DNA from: Pseudomonas oligotrophica
GTDB lineage: Bacteria; Pseudomonadota; Gammaproteobacteria; Pseudomonadales; Pseudomonadaceae
Direction of reading: 5' to 3'
DNA length: 64,000 nucleotides
Assembly (NCBI RefSeq): GCF_021726475.1
Contig: NZ_JAKJRU010000005.1
Span: forward strand, 124,001-188,000
A model generated the notes under the pieces. The model saw only the letters and a list, made by a program, of their open reading frames with translations. It had not been told where the DNA came from and ran no database searches. Shown here piece after piece: positions 29,094-38,759 of this stretch (position 1 is its first letter; each line of letters opens with the position of its first letter). The position numbers and the translations under genes were made by a program.

Positions 29094-30275
29094 TCAGCGC
29101 TCGAGCGAGGGCAGCGGTTGCAGGCGCACGCGTACCCGCTGGCCGGGCTCGGCATCCTCTGCCAGCACTCGGTCGCCGGCATCGAGCCCGTCGACGATTT
29201 CGCTCATGGCGCTGCCGAGCAGCCCGAGGCGCACGCTGGTGCGCTCGACACGACCGTCGCGCACGCGCAGCACGTCGGCCTGCGCGCCATCACGGCGGCG
29301 CAGCGCGTCGTTGGGCAACACCAGCGCCTGCTCGCGGCGGCCGGTCTCGATGTTCACCGAGACGGTCATGCCCTGGCGCAGTTCGACGGCATCTTCGAGC
29401 AGCTCCAAGTGTACGTCGATGGTGCCACGGCCCGGGTCGACGCTGGGCGCGATGAAGCTCACCCGCGCGGTGAAGGCACGCGCCGGGTAGGCATCGGCGA
29501 TCACTGCGGCCTGCTGGCCGAGCGCTACCGGCGCCAGATTCTTCTCGTCCAGCGGCAGGAGGATCTCGCGGCTGTCGGCGCGGCTGATCTCCAGCAGCGT
29601 GTGCCCGGGCTGGACCAGGTCGCCGGGCTCGACGTTGCGGGCCTGCACGATGCCGTCGAACTGGGCATGGATGCGCGTGCGCGCCAGTGCCGAGCGAGCC
29701 GCCTCGAGGCGCTGCTCGAGGATGCGCTCCTCGCTGCCGCCCGTGGCCAGGGCCTGCGCAGCCAGGCGCGCGCGGTCGCGCAGCAGGCGTGCGGAAACCT
29801 CGGCGCGCCGTGCCTGCTCCAGGGCTTCGGCCGAGAGCAGCTGGCGCGCCGACAGCTGTTCGCGTCGCTGGCGCTCGCGGCGTGCCTGCTCGAGGCTGCT
29901 CTGCGCATCGGCGAGGGCGGCCTGGGCCTGCGGCCGGCTGGAGTCGACCAGCTGGCGCAGGGCGGCTTCGGCCTCGCGCAGGCGCGCCTGCTGCTCGTCG
30001 TCGCGCAGCTCGATCAGCAGGTCGCCCTGGCGCACCGGATCGCCTTCGCGCACGTGGCGCGCGGCGACCACGCCGGTGATCTCGCTGCCGACCAGGGCGA
30101 TGGACTGATGGTCCACCTCGCCGCTGGCCACCACGCGCTGCACCAACGGACGTGTCTCCAGTTGGTAGGCTGTCAGCAGCGGGCCGCGCCACTGCTGCCA
30201 GGCGATCCAGGCGACCGCGAGCACCACGAGCGAGACGAGCAGGTAGGCGGGGCGAAGCGCTTTGGCGAGGGGCAA
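29094..30275 (-). CDS. HlyD/MacA-type periplasmic adaptor protein
   Basis: The 393-residue membrane-fusion protein has an N-terminal anchor (about 9-26), lipoyl-like half motifs (GEVDHQSIALVGSEITGVV and DGIVQARNVEPGDLV), a long coiled-coil hairpin (about 85-190, very rich in Ala, Arg, Glu and Gln) and a beta-barrel domain. It would link the MacB-like pair to an outer-membrane protein encoded elsewhere. TTG at 30275 has AGGAG about ten bases upstream and gives a standard anchor; an ATG at 30356 would add 27 residues. Confidence 0.87.
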   Translation of the reverse strand: MPLAKALRPAYLLVSLVVLAVAWIAWQQWRGPLLTAYQLETRPLVQRVVASGEVDHQSIALVGSEITGVVAARHVREGDPVRQGDLLIELRDDEQQARLREAEAALRQLVDSSRPQAQAALADAQSSLEQARRERQRREQLSARQLLSAEALEQARRAEVSARLLRDRARLAAQALATGGSEERILEQRLEAARSALARTRIHAQFDGIVQARNVEPGDLVQPGHTLLEISRADSREILLPLDEKNLAPVALGQQAAVIADAYPARAFTARVSFIAPSVDPGRGTIDVHLELLEDAVELRQGMTVSVNIETGRREQALVLPNDALRRRDGAQADVLRVRDGRVERTSVRLGLLGSAMSEIVDGLDAGDRVLAEDAEPGQRVRVRLQPLPSLER

Positions 30276-30469
30276 GGGGGACGACTCCTGAGGATGCGGC
30301 GCCGCGAATACACGCAAGCTTAAGGTCAAACCGAGGCGGTGGTACACCGCGGGCATGGCGACATGCTGTCTGCCCAGCAGGGCGGCGTCGCGTCTATCGG
30401 GGCCATAGGCGGATTGCCCGCAGGGCCGCGGCTACAATAGCGCCAACGCTCACCGCAAGGCAGTCTGAC

Positions 30470-31399
30470 ATGGCAAACACCCCCAGTCCCGTTTCGACCC
30501 TGCGCTCGGCCTGGATCGCCCAGGCCCAGGCCAGCCCCTGGATCGCGGCCGGGCTCGGCGGCTCGCTGCTGGCAGTGCTCGTGCTGCTGCTGGCCAGCGG
30601 CTACAACGCCCTGGACAACGGCGACCAGGGCAATCTGCGCTACGCCCTCGGCGGTGGCACAGCGGGGTTCGCCGCGACCACTCTCGGCGCGCTGCTGGCC
30701 ATCGGCCTGCGCAGCGTGTCGCAGCGGGCCCAGGACAGCATGCTCGGCTTCGCCGCCGGCATGATGCTGGCGGCGTCATCCTTCTCGCTGATCCTGCCGG
30801 GGCTGGCGGCCGGCGAGGAAATCTTCGGCAGCCGCGTGCTCGGCGCGGCCAGCGTGGTGGTCGGGCTCGGCCTCGGTGCCTTGCTGATGCTCGGGCTGGA
30901 TCGCTTCACCCCCCACGAGCACGAGAGCACCGGCCCCTGCGGGCCCGACTGCGACCGGATCAACCGGGTCTGGCTGTTCGTCTTCGCCATCGCCCTGCAC
31001 AACCTGCCCGAAGGCATGGCCATCGGCGTGAGCTTCGCCGATGGCGACATGCGCGTCGGCCTGCCGCTGACCACCGCGATTTCCATCCAGGACATTCCCG
31101 AAGGGCTGGCCGTGGCCCTGGCGCTGCGCGCTGTCGGCCTGTCGGCGCTGGCCTCGGCACTGGTCGCCGGGGCATCGGGGCTGATGGAGCCGCTCGGGGC
31201 GCTGGTCGGCATGGGCATTTCCACCGGCTTCGCAATCGCCTATCCGGTGGCCCTCGGCCTGGCGGCCGGGGCGATGATCTTCGTGGTTTCCCACGAGGTG
31301 ATCCCGGAGACCCACCGCAACGGCCACCAGACGCCGGCGACCATCGGCCTGATGATCGGTTTCGGCGTGATGATGTTCCTCGACACCGCGCTCGGCTGA
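30470..31399 (+). CDS. ZIP-family (GufA type) divalent metal transporter
   Basis: This 309-residue membrane protein has about eight spans and both metal motifs: HNLPEGMAIGVSFAD in TM4 (about 177-191) and QDIPEGLAVALALRA in TM5. A conserved HEVIPETHR occurs near the end. GufA-like ZIPs take up Zn, Fe or related ions. The loop HEHESTGPCGPDCDR may bind metal. It stands alone, with a TACAAT -10-like sequence at 30433-30438. Confidence 0.92.
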   Translation: MANTPSPVSTLRSAWIAQAQASPWIAAGLGGSLLAVLVLLLASGYNALDNGDQGNLRYALGGGTAGFAATTLGALLAIGLRSVSQRAQDSMLGFAAGMMLAASSFSLILPGLAAGEEIFGSRVLGAASVVVGLGLGALLMLGLDRFTPHEHESTGPCGPDCDRINRVWLFVFAIALHNLPEGMAIGVSFADGDMRVGLPLTTAISIQDIPEGLAVALALRAVGLSALASALVAGASGLMEPLGALVGMGISTGFAIAYPVALGLAAGAMIFVVSHEVIPETHRNGHQTPATIGLMIGFGVMMFLDTALG

Positions 31400-31406
31400 G
31401 CGCGCT

Positions 31407-32099
31407 TCAGGGCGCGGTCTGCATCACCAGCTCGACGCGCCGGTTGCGCGCCCGCCCGTCGGCGGTGGCGTTGTCGCCGAGCGGCCGGGTCTCGGCGAAA
31501 CCGGTGGCGCTCATCCGCGTCGCGGCGATGCCGTTGAGCTGCAGGTAGCGCACCACGCTGCTGGCGCGGGCTGCCGACAATTCCCAGTTCGACGGAAAGC
31601 GCGCGCCGCTGATTGGCACATCATCGGTGTGGCCTTCGACCAGGATGCGGTGGCCGCCGGCGGCCAGCGTCGGTAGCAGGCGGTCCAGCACGTCCAGGCC
31701 GGCATCGGCCAGTTCGGCTTCGGCCGAGGCGAACAGCAGCTCGCTGCTGATGCGAAAGCTGACGCTGCCCTGGTTGACCACCACCTCGATGTCCTCGCCC
31801 AGCGCCTGCGCCCACGCCGCCTCCGGCGCGGCCGGCGCCGGCTGTGCGATGCCGGCGATGATCGGCTGCAGCGGTGCGGCATCGGCGGCGGGTGCGACGG
31901 GTGCTGCGCCCGCGGCGCTGGCGGCCGTCACCGGCGCCCGTTCGCCCTGGCCGGCCAGCGCCAGCAGCACCACGAGCATCACCAGCAGCAGGGTGATGGT
32001 GTCCAGGTAGGTCAGCAGCCAGCCTTCCTGCTCCTCCTCGCGTGGCGGTTCGACGTGCCACTTGCCGAAGCGGCCGCCGCCGCTGCCCGATCCGTTCAT
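31407..32099 (-). CDS. MotB-like stator subunit with OmpA peptidoglycan domain
   Basis: The 230-residue protein has a short cytoplasmic N-terminus, one membrane span (about 28-47) with the proton-channel Asp33 in LTYLDTITLL, a Pro/Ala-rich plug/linker (about 50-105) and an OmpA/MotB domain (VEGHTDDVPI, SNWELSAARASSVVRYL, RARNRRVEL). It is shorter than enteric MotB (about 300). ATG at 32099 begins one base after the motA-like stop, so the two form one stator operon. Confidence 0.87.
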   Translation of the reverse strand: MNGSGSGGGRFGKWHVEPPREEEQEGWLLTYLDTITLLLVMLVVLLALAGQGERAPVTAASAAGAAPVAPAADAAPLQPIIAGIAQPAPAAPEAAWAQALGEDIEVVVNQGSVSFRISSELLFASAEAELADAGLDVLDRLLPTLAAGGHRILVEGHTDDVPISGARFPSNWELSAARASSVVRYLQLNGIAATRMSATGFAETRPLGDNATADGRARNRRVELVMQTAP

Positions 32100-32100
32100 C

Positions 32101-32916
32101 TCAGGCCTGCTCGGTGCGTGCACGAGAGGCCGGGCGCGCGGTCTTGCCGTCGCGGATCTCGTCGTCATGGTGGGCGATGAACGACTTGAGCGTCTCGCGC
32201 ATGTACGCCGGGCTGCGCTTGTTGCACATCATCGAGACGCCCTGCATCACCAGGTTCATCAGCGCGACACGCTGCTCGGTGCGCCGCTCGAGCTTCACCG
32301 CGACCGGCTTGAGGATCAGGTTGGCCAGCAGTACGCCGTAGAAGGTGGTCATCAGCGCCACCGCCAGGCTGCGGCCGATTTCCGCCATGTCGCCGCTGCC
32401 GAGCAGGAACATCAGGTTGATCAGCCCGACCAGCGTGCCGATCATGCCGAACGCCGGCGCGTAGCTGGCCATGGCACGGAACAGCTGCGCCTCGGCGGCT
32501 TCGCGGGCGCGCAGGCGGGCGATGCGCCACTGCAGCAGGTCGATGATGTCCTCTTCCGGGGTGTTGTCGATGACCAGTTGCACGCCGGTGCGCAGGAAGG
32601 GGTTGCCGACCTGCTCCAGCGCCCGCTCCACCGCCGGCAGGTCGCCGCCGATCCACAGCCGGGAGATCTGCACCAGTTCCTCGAGGTCCTGGCGGGTGTA
32701 CAGGCGCTCGTTGCGCAGCACCGTCCAGATCAGGCCGAACACGCGCATCACCTCGCGCAGCGGGTAGCTGATGAAGGTTGCCGCCAGGGTGCCGACCAGC
32801 ACGATGCCGAGGCTGGGCAGGTCGATGAACAGCGCCGGGTCGCGCGCGGCGAAAAGCATCACCACGGCCAGCAGCGCGACGCTGGCGAGAATGCCGATCA
32901 GGGTGGACGGGTTCAT
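32101..32916 (-). CDS. MotA/PomA-like stator subunit
   Basis: The 271-residue MotA/TolQ/ExbB-family protein has four membrane spans (about 5-23, 32-50, 147-170, 182-202) and a large cytoplasmic loop. The family motif PAFGMIGTLVGLINL covers TM3. It looks closer in size and sequence to PomA/MotC than to the longer MotA with an N-terminal extension. Together with the MotB-like gene it would form an ion-driven flagellar stator. A sigma-28 promoter precedes it, which supports a flagellar role over a TolQ role. Confidence 0.87.
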   Translation of the reverse strand: MNPSTLIGILASVALLAVVMLFAARDPALFIDLPSLGIVLVGTLAATFISYPLREVMRVFGLIWTVLRNERLYTRQDLEELVQISRLWIGGDLPAVERALEQVGNPFLRTGVQLVIDNTPEEDIIDLLQWRIARLRAREAAEAQLFRAMASYAPAFGMIGTLVGLINLMFLLGSGDMAEIGRSLAVALMTTFYGVLLANLILKPVAVKLERRTEQRVALMNLVMQGVSMMCNKRSPAYMRETLKSFIAHHDDEIRDGKTARPASRARTEQA

Positions 32917-32964
32917 GAGGGCTCCGGAGCGAACGGCGCCCGCAGGCGCGTGGGATCATCCGGA

Positions 32965-32991
32965 GATTCGGCCGGCAGCCGGGCAACTTTA
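32965..32991 (-). promoter_or_regulatory. Sigma-28 (FliA) promoter of the motAB-like operon
   Basis: Minus strand: TAAAGTTG (32991-32984), then 11 bases, then GCCGAATC (32972-32965). Compared with TAAAGTTT-N11-GCCGATAA this is 7/8 plus 6/8 with exact spacing. The start would be near 32958, about 42 bases before the ATG. Confidence 0.8.
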
Positions 32992-33030
32992 GCCCGGCGC
33001 CATGCGGAAGGCTGCCCCGGGTGGGCCGCC

Positions 33031-34020
<990 letters not shown>

Positions 34021-34211
34021 TTACCTCTTCGCTGGTGACGCTGCGTACGGATGAATGCGCGGCGCTAGCATCAATATATGACCGCTGTACGAGCCTGATG
34101 CTCATCCTCGAACAGACCGCCCGTCCTTGCCTAGGGGGCGATGGTATAAACAGCCCAACGGCCGCTCTGCCGAAGTGTGCCGCAGCGCATGCCGGCGGCT
34201 GCAAGCAGAGG

Positions 34212-34239
34212 TTGTAAGTTGAAGCCAAGCCGGTACAAT
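34212..34239 (+). promoter_or_regulatory. ffs promoter
   Basis: TTGTAA (34212-34217), 16-base spacer, TACAAT (34234-34239), followed by the GC-rich GCGCCGCTCGCC discriminator. It lies 32 bases before the mature 4.5S RNA, fitting a short processed leader. Confidence 0.65.
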
Positions 34240-34270
34240 GGCGCCGCTCGCCGCAAGGCGGGTTCGTTAT

Positions 34271-34382
34271 GGTGGCCCTGCCGGTCCCCCCGCAACGATC
34301 AGCCGTGAACCCGGTCAGGCCCGGAAGGGAGCAGCCGCAGCGGTGACATTGTGTGCCGGGGTGTGGCTGGTGGGGTCACCTC
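34271..34382 (+). ncRNA. ffs: 4.5S RNA (signal recognition particle RNA)
   Basis: The sequence has the SRP RNA hairpin core GGTCAGGCCCGGAAGGGAGC with the conserved GGAA tetraloop, and symmetric loop halves AGCAGCC and TGTGTGCCGGGGTGTGG. The outer ends pair (GGTGGCCC with GGGTCACC). It binds Ffh to target membrane proteins. Ends are estimated from pairing, so a few bases of error are possible. Confidence 0.93.
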
Positions 34383-34508
34383 CATAACGCCTTCTCGAAT
34401 TACCCCTTCTTCTTTGCATTCATCGGTCTTTGTCGGCCGGTGAGCTGTTCGCATATCCTTACGCCCCTTTCAGACTGCACGCCTGGCGCGTGGCATCAGG
34501 AGCGACTC

Positions 34509-35648
34509 GTGTCGGTAAAGGCCAGCTGGGACATCTTCTGCGTCGTGGTGGACAACTACGGCGATATCGGCGTGACCTGGCGCCTGGCGCGGCAGCTGGT
34601 CGCCGAATACGGCCAGCGGGTGCGGCTGTGGGTGGATGACCTGGAGACCTTCGCACGCCTGTGTCCCGGCGCCAGCGCCGAGGTGGCGCAGCAGTGGCAG
34701 CAGGGCGTGGAGATCCGCCACTGGTCGCAGCCATGGTGCGCTGCCGAGCCGGCCGACGTGGTCATCGAGGCCTTCGCCTGCAACCTGCCGCAGCCGTACA
34801 TCAATGCCATGGCCGCCAGTGGCCGGCGCATCCTCTGGCTGAACCTCGAATACCTGAGCGCCGAGGACTGGATCGTCGGCTGCCATGCGCTGCCGTCGCT
34901 GCAGTCCGGCGGGCTGCAGAAGTATTTCTTCTTCCCCGGCTTCGAAGCGACCACCGGCGGCCTGATCCGCGAGGCTGACCTGCTCGCCCGGCGCGACGCG
35001 TTCCGCAGCGGCGGCCAGGACGCCGAGGCGTTCCTCGCCAGCCTCGGCGCCAGCCGGGTAGCCGGTGCGCGGCTGTTGTCGCTGTTCGCCTACGAGAACG
35101 CCGCGGTGGCCGGCTGGCTGGATGCGCTGGCCGAGGACGCGCGGCCCAACCAGCTGCTGGTACCGGAGGGGCGGGTGCTGGCCGATGTCGCCGCCTGGCT
35201 CGGCGAGGCGAAGCCGGCCGCCGGCCAGCGCTTCGTGCGCGGCGCGCTGACGCTCGATGTGGTGCGCTTCATGACCCAGGAGGAATACGACCAACTGCTC
35301 TGGTGCTGCGATTTCAATGCGGTACGCGGCGAGGAGTCGTTCATCCGCGCGCAGTGGGCGGGGCGACCGCTGGTCTGGCACATCTATCCGCAGGAGGACG
35401 ATGCCCACTGGGTCAAGCTCGAGGCCTTCCTCGACCTCTACTGCCACGGCCTGACGCCGCCGGCCGAACAGGCGCTGCGCGGGTTCTGGCGTGCCTGGAA
35501 CGGTGGCGCGGGTAGCGCCGAGGCGTGGCGTGGCCTGCTGGAGCACTGCGACGAGCTGCTCGGCCATGCCGAGCAGTGGACGGGCAAGCAGGTGGCCAAT
35601 GGCGACCTGGCCGGAAAACTGGTGTTCTTCTACAGCGATTGGCTATGA
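34509..35648 (+). CDS. earP: EarP, EF-P arginine rhamnosyltransferase
   Basis: This 379-residue GT-B enzyme has the N-terminal [19 protein letters not shown] with the catalytic aspartates (Asp15, Asp19 here; Asp13 and Asp17 in P. putida) and the C-terminal TDP-rhamnose site region [20 protein letters not shown]. EarP puts rhamnose on Arg32 of EF-P so that ribosomes stalled at polyproline can resume. The GTG at 34509 has AGGAG seven bases upstream. Its substrate gene efp follows 43 bases later. Confidence 0.96.
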   Translation: MSVKASWDIFCVVVDNYGDIGVTWRLARQLVAEYGQRVRLWVDDLETFARLCPGASAEVAQQWQQGVEIRHWSQPWCAAEPADVVIEAFACNLPQPYINAMAASGRRILWLNLEYLSAEDWIVGCHALPSLQSGGLQKYFFFPGFEATTGGLIREADLLARRDAFRSGGQDAEAFLASLGASRVAGARLLSLFAYENAAVAGWLDALAEDARPNQLLVPEGRVLADVAAWLGEAKPAAGQRFVRGALTLDVVRFMTQEEYDQLLWCCDFNAVRGEESFIRAQWAGRPLVWHIYPQEDDAHWVKLEAFLDLYCHGLTPPAEQALRGFWRAWNGGAGSAEAWRGLLEHCDELLGHAEQWTGKQVANGDLAGKLVFFYSDWL

Positions 35649-35691
35649 TGTGCGGCCTGTTTTTTGTCTCCCATCTTCTTCGGATATTCGT

Positions 35692-36258
35692 ATGAAAACC
35701 GCACAAGAGTTTCGTGCCGGCCAAGTGGCCCTGATCAACGGCGAACCCTGGGTCATCCAGAAGGCCGAATTCAACAAGTCCGGCCGCAACGCTGCCGTGG
35801 TCAAGATGAAGCTGAAGAACCTGCTCAACGGCCAGGCCACCGAAACCGTGTACAAGGCCGACGACAAGTTCGAGCCGGTCATCCTCGAGCGCAAGGAAGT
35901 GACCTACTCCTACTTCGCCGACCCGATGTACGTGTTCATGGACACCGAGTTCAACCAGTACGAGATCGAGAAGGAAGACCTCGGTGACGCGCTGAACTTC
36001 GTCGAAGACGGCATGCAGGACGTCTGCGAAGCGGTGTTCTACAACGACCGCGTGATCTCCGTCGAAATGCCGACCAGCATCGTGCGCCAGATTGCCTACA
36101 CCGAGCCGGCCGTGCGCGGCGACACCTCGGGCAAGGTGATGAAGACCGCCAAGCTGAACAACGGCTACGAGCTGAAGGTGGCCGAGTTCTGCGACATCGG
36201 CGACTACATCGAGATCGATACCCGCACCGGCGAGTACAAGTCCCGCGCCAAGGTCTGA
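35692..36258 (+). CDS. efp: Elongation factor P
   Basis: The 188-residue three-domain factor (KOW-like, then two OB-fold domains) ends [18 protein letters not shown]. The loop tip is NKSGRNAA with Arg32, the rhamnosylated residue in the EarP-type system, in place of the lysine modified by EpmA in enterics. It binds between P and E sites to rescue polyproline stalling. Pairing with earP is the expected arrangement. Confidence 0.97.
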   Translation: MKTAQEFRAGQVALINGEPWVIQKAEFNKSGRNAAVVKMKLKNLLNGQATETVYKADDKFEPVILERKEVTYSYFADPMYVFMDTEFNQYEIEKEDLGDALNFVEDGMQDVCEAVFYNDRVISVEMPTSIVRQIAYTEPAVRGDTSGKVMKTAKLNNGYELKVAEFCDIGDYIEIDTRTGEYKSRAKV

Positions 36259-36281
36259 AGACCGAGCGCTCGAGACGCAAG

Positions 36282-36309
36282 AAGCCCGGCCATCGTGCCG
36301 GGCTTTTTC
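36282..36309 (+). terminator. Intrinsic terminator of efp
   Basis: AAGCCCGGC (36282-36290), loop CATCGT, GCCGGGCTT (36297-36305) and a T-run. It sits about 25 bases after the efp stop. Confidence 0.88.
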
Positions 36310-36380
36310 TTGCCTGCTCGCCAGGCACCTCCTGGCGGCTGTTGCCCCGTCCAGCCGCAGGCCGGGCGGGGCGATTGGGC

Positions 36381-37730
36381 TCAGGCGGCGCGCAGCTGCT
36401 TGAGCGTCTCGGCGATCATGAACGCCAGTTCGAGCGACTGGTCGGCGTTGAGCCGCGGGTCGCAGTGGGTGTGGTAGCGATCGCTGAGGCCGGCCTCGGT
36501 CACCGGGCGCGAGCCGCCGATGCACTCGGTGACGTTCTGCCCGGTCATCTCGATATGGATGCCGCCCGGGTAGCTGCCCTCGGCGCGATGCACCTCGAAG
36601 AACTGCCGCACCTCGGCGAGGATGCGCTCGAAATCGCGCGTCTTGTAGCCACTGGAGGCCTTCATGGTGTTGCCATGCATCGGGTCCGAGCTCCAGAGTA
36701 CCTGGCGGCCCTCGTTCTGCACCGCGCGGATCAGCCGTGGCAGATGCTCCTCGACCTTGTCCGCACCCATGCGCACGATCAGGTTCAGGCGGCCGGAGTC
36801 GTTGTCCGGGTTGAGGATATCGATCAGGCGGATCAGTTCATCGCTGGCGATGCTCGGCCCCACCTTGACGCCGATCGGGTTGCCCACGCCGCGCAGGAAC
36901 TCGACGTGCGCGCCGTCGACCTGGCGGGTGCGGTCGCCGATCCAGAGCATGTGCGCCGAGCAGTCGTAGTAGTGGCCGGTGAGGCTGTCCTGGCGCACGA
37001 AGGCCTCTTCGTAGTTCAGTAGCAGCGCCTCGTGGGCGGTGAAGAAGCTGGTCTCGCGCAGTTGCGGTGCGCTGTCCAGGCCGCAGGCGCGCATGAAGCG
37101 CAGGGTTTCGTCGATGCGCGCGCCGAGCTGGTGGTACTTCTCGGCCAGCAGCGAGTTGGCGATGAAGTCCAGGTTCCACTGGTGGACCTGGTGCAGGTCG
37201 GCGAAGCCGCCCTGGGCGAAGGCGCGCAGCAGGTTCAGCGTGGCAGTGGACTGGTGGTAGGCCTGCAGCAGGCGCTCGGGGTCCGGCACGCGGCTGGTGC
37301 TGTCGAAGCCGATGCCATTGACGATGTCGCCGCGGTAGGCCGGCAGGCTCACGCCGTCGATGGTCTCGCTGCCGGCCGAGCGCGGCTTGGCGAACTGGCC
37401 GGCCATGCGCCCGACCTTCACCACCGGGCAGCCGGCGGCGAAGGTCATGACGATGGCCATCTGCAGCAGCACCTTGAAGGTGTCGCGGATCTTCATCGCG
37501 GAGAACTCGGCGAAGCTTTCGGCGCAGTCGCCGCCCTGTAGCAGGAAGGCGCGGCCCTGGGTGACCTCGGCGAACTGCCGGCGCAACTCGCGGGCCTCGC
37601 CGGCGAACACCAGCGGCGGCAGTGCGGCCAGGTTCTGCTCGACGCGCGCCAGGTGGGCGGCGTCGGGGTATTCGGGTTGTTGCTCGATGGGCTTTTCGCG
37701 CCAGCTGGACGGGCTCCAGGAAGTGTTCAT
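36381..37730 (-). CDS. Class II (plant/AroAII-type) DAHP synthase
   Basis: The 449-residue enzyme starts [21 protein letters not shown] and has [39 protein letters not shown]-like [18 protein letters not shown] and [17 protein letters not shown]. These are class II motifs for the shikimate entry enzyme (PEP + erythrose 4-phosphate to DAHP). It is unrelated in sequence to the AroF/G/H type I enzymes. It has no phenazine genes near it, so a housekeeping role is likely. Confidence 0.94.
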   Translation of the reverse strand: MNTSWSPSSWREKPIEQQPEYPDAAHLARVEQNLAALPPLVFAGEARELRRQFAEVTQGRAFLLQGGDCAESFAEFSAMKIRDTFKVLLQMAIVMTFAAGCPVVKVGRMAGQFAKPRSAGSETIDGVSLPAYRGDIVNGIGFDSTSRVPDPERLLQAYHQSTATLNLLRAFAQGGFADLHQVHQWNLDFIANSLLAEKYHQLGARIDETLRFMRACGLDSAPQLRETSFFTAHEALLLNYEEAFVRQDSLTGHYYDCSAHMLWIGDRTRQVDGAHVEFLRGVGNPIGVKVGPSIASDELIRLIDILNPDNDSGRLNLIVRMGADKVEEHLPRLIRAVQNEGRQVLWSSDPMHGNTMKASSGYKTRDFERILAEVRQFFEVHRAEGSYPGGIHIEMTGQNVTECIGGSRPVTEAGLSDRYHTHCDPRLNADQSLELAFMIAETLKQLRAA

Positions 37731-37839
37731 GGTCGTTCCGGGTCAGAAGAATGCGGGGGATGTTAACGCAACGGCCCGGCGCTCGCTGATAGCCGATACC
37801 TATCGCTTGCTAAGATGCGCCGTCTCGAGGAGGGCGCAG

Positions 37840-38589
37840 ATGCACAGAGAAGAACGGCTGCTGGCCGAGGTGACCGACGAATATGGGCTGATCCGCGTGC
37901 TTGAGGTGGGCGACTACCGCTTTCTCGAGTTCGGCGCCGAGGTCGAGCAGAGCTGCGTGTTCAGTGCCGATCCGGCCTGGCTGGAATATGACTACACCCG
38001 TGCCATGCTGCTCGGCGCGCTGGCCCACGAGGCACCGGAGACTGCGCTGTTCCTCGGCCTGGGCGCCGGCAGCCTGACCCAGGCCTGCCTGAAGTACCTG
38101 CCGCTGGAGGATGTCGAGGCGATCGAGCTGCGCCCGGCGGTGGTCGAGCTGGCGCGGGCCCACCTGGGCCTGGCCGACGACCCGCGGCTGTACATCCGCA
38201 TCGGCGATGCGCAGCAGCTGCTCGACAGCGCGGAAACGGCGGACCTGGTCTTCCTCGATCTCTACACCGACAGCGGGCCTGCCGCCGCGCACCTGGCTTG
38301 GGACTTCCTGCGCCGCTGCCAGGCCAAGCTCAATCCCGGCGGCTGGCTGGTGATCAACCAGTGGGGCACCTCGGAGAACAAGCCGCTCGGCGCGGCGCTC
38401 CTGCGCGGGCTGTTCCATCGCCATTACTGGGAGTGCCCGGTCGCCGAGGGCAACGTGGTGCTGCTGGTGCCGGCCGACCTGCAGCAGACCCTCGACCGGG
38501 AATGCCTGCAGGCGCGCGTCGAGGCGCTGGCGCCGCGGCTGGGCTATTCGCTGCAGGCGCTGCTCGACGTCCTGCGCCCGGCAAGCTGA
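37840..38589 (+). CDS. Spermidine-synthase-like SAM-fold protein
   Basis: The 249-residue protein has a Rossmann-like core: TALFLGLGAGSLTQACLKYLP (about 67-87), VEAIELRPAVVELAR (about 91-105), IRIGDAQQLL and LVFLDLYTDSGPA. This resembles SpeE, but the N-terminal beta domain is short and the aspartates for putrescine are not obvious, so it may be a methyltransferase-like paralogue. A strong GAGGAGGG precedes ATG at 37840. It is divergent from the DAHP synthase gene. Confidence 0.82.
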   Translation: MHREERLLAEVTDEYGLIRVLEVGDYRFLEFGAEVEQSCVFSADPAWLEYDYTRAMLLGALAHEAPETALFLGLGAGSLTQACLKYLPLEDVEAIELRPAVVELARAHLGLADDPRLYIRIGDAQQLLDSAETADLVFLDLYTDSGPAAAHLAWDFLRRCQAKLNPGGWLVINQWGTSENKPLGAALLRGLFHRHYWECPVAEGNVVLLVPADLQQTLDRECLQARVEALAPRLGYSLQALLDVLRPAS

Positions 38590-38703
38590 GGCGCACCAGC
38601 CTGGGGCTCGCCTCGAAGGCTTGGTGCGCCTGGCGCACGCTTTCGGTGCGCGCTCTGCCGTTTGCGCGGGAAGCGGCGCCGTAGAGCGGCTGCGCTGGGA
38701 TTG

Positions 38704-38719
38704 TGGCCGGCTAATTGCA
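38704..38719 (+). promoter_or_regulatory. Candidate sigma-54 promoter of the chemoreceptor gene
   Basis: TGGCCGGCTAATTGCA has GG (38705-38706) and GC (38717-38718) exactly 10 bases apart and a good TTGCA -12. The -24 box deviates from TGGCAC at two positions. The start would be near 38730, 30 bases before the gene. Confidence 0.45.
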
Positions 38720-38759
38720 AAGTGCCAGCTCTGCATTCTACGGCGACAAGGAGCTGCCC

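Noticed and set aside
34219-34239. TTGAAG with TACAAT as the ffs promoter
   Set aside because: The spacer is only 9 bases. TTGTAA at 34212 with a 16-base spacer is used instead.
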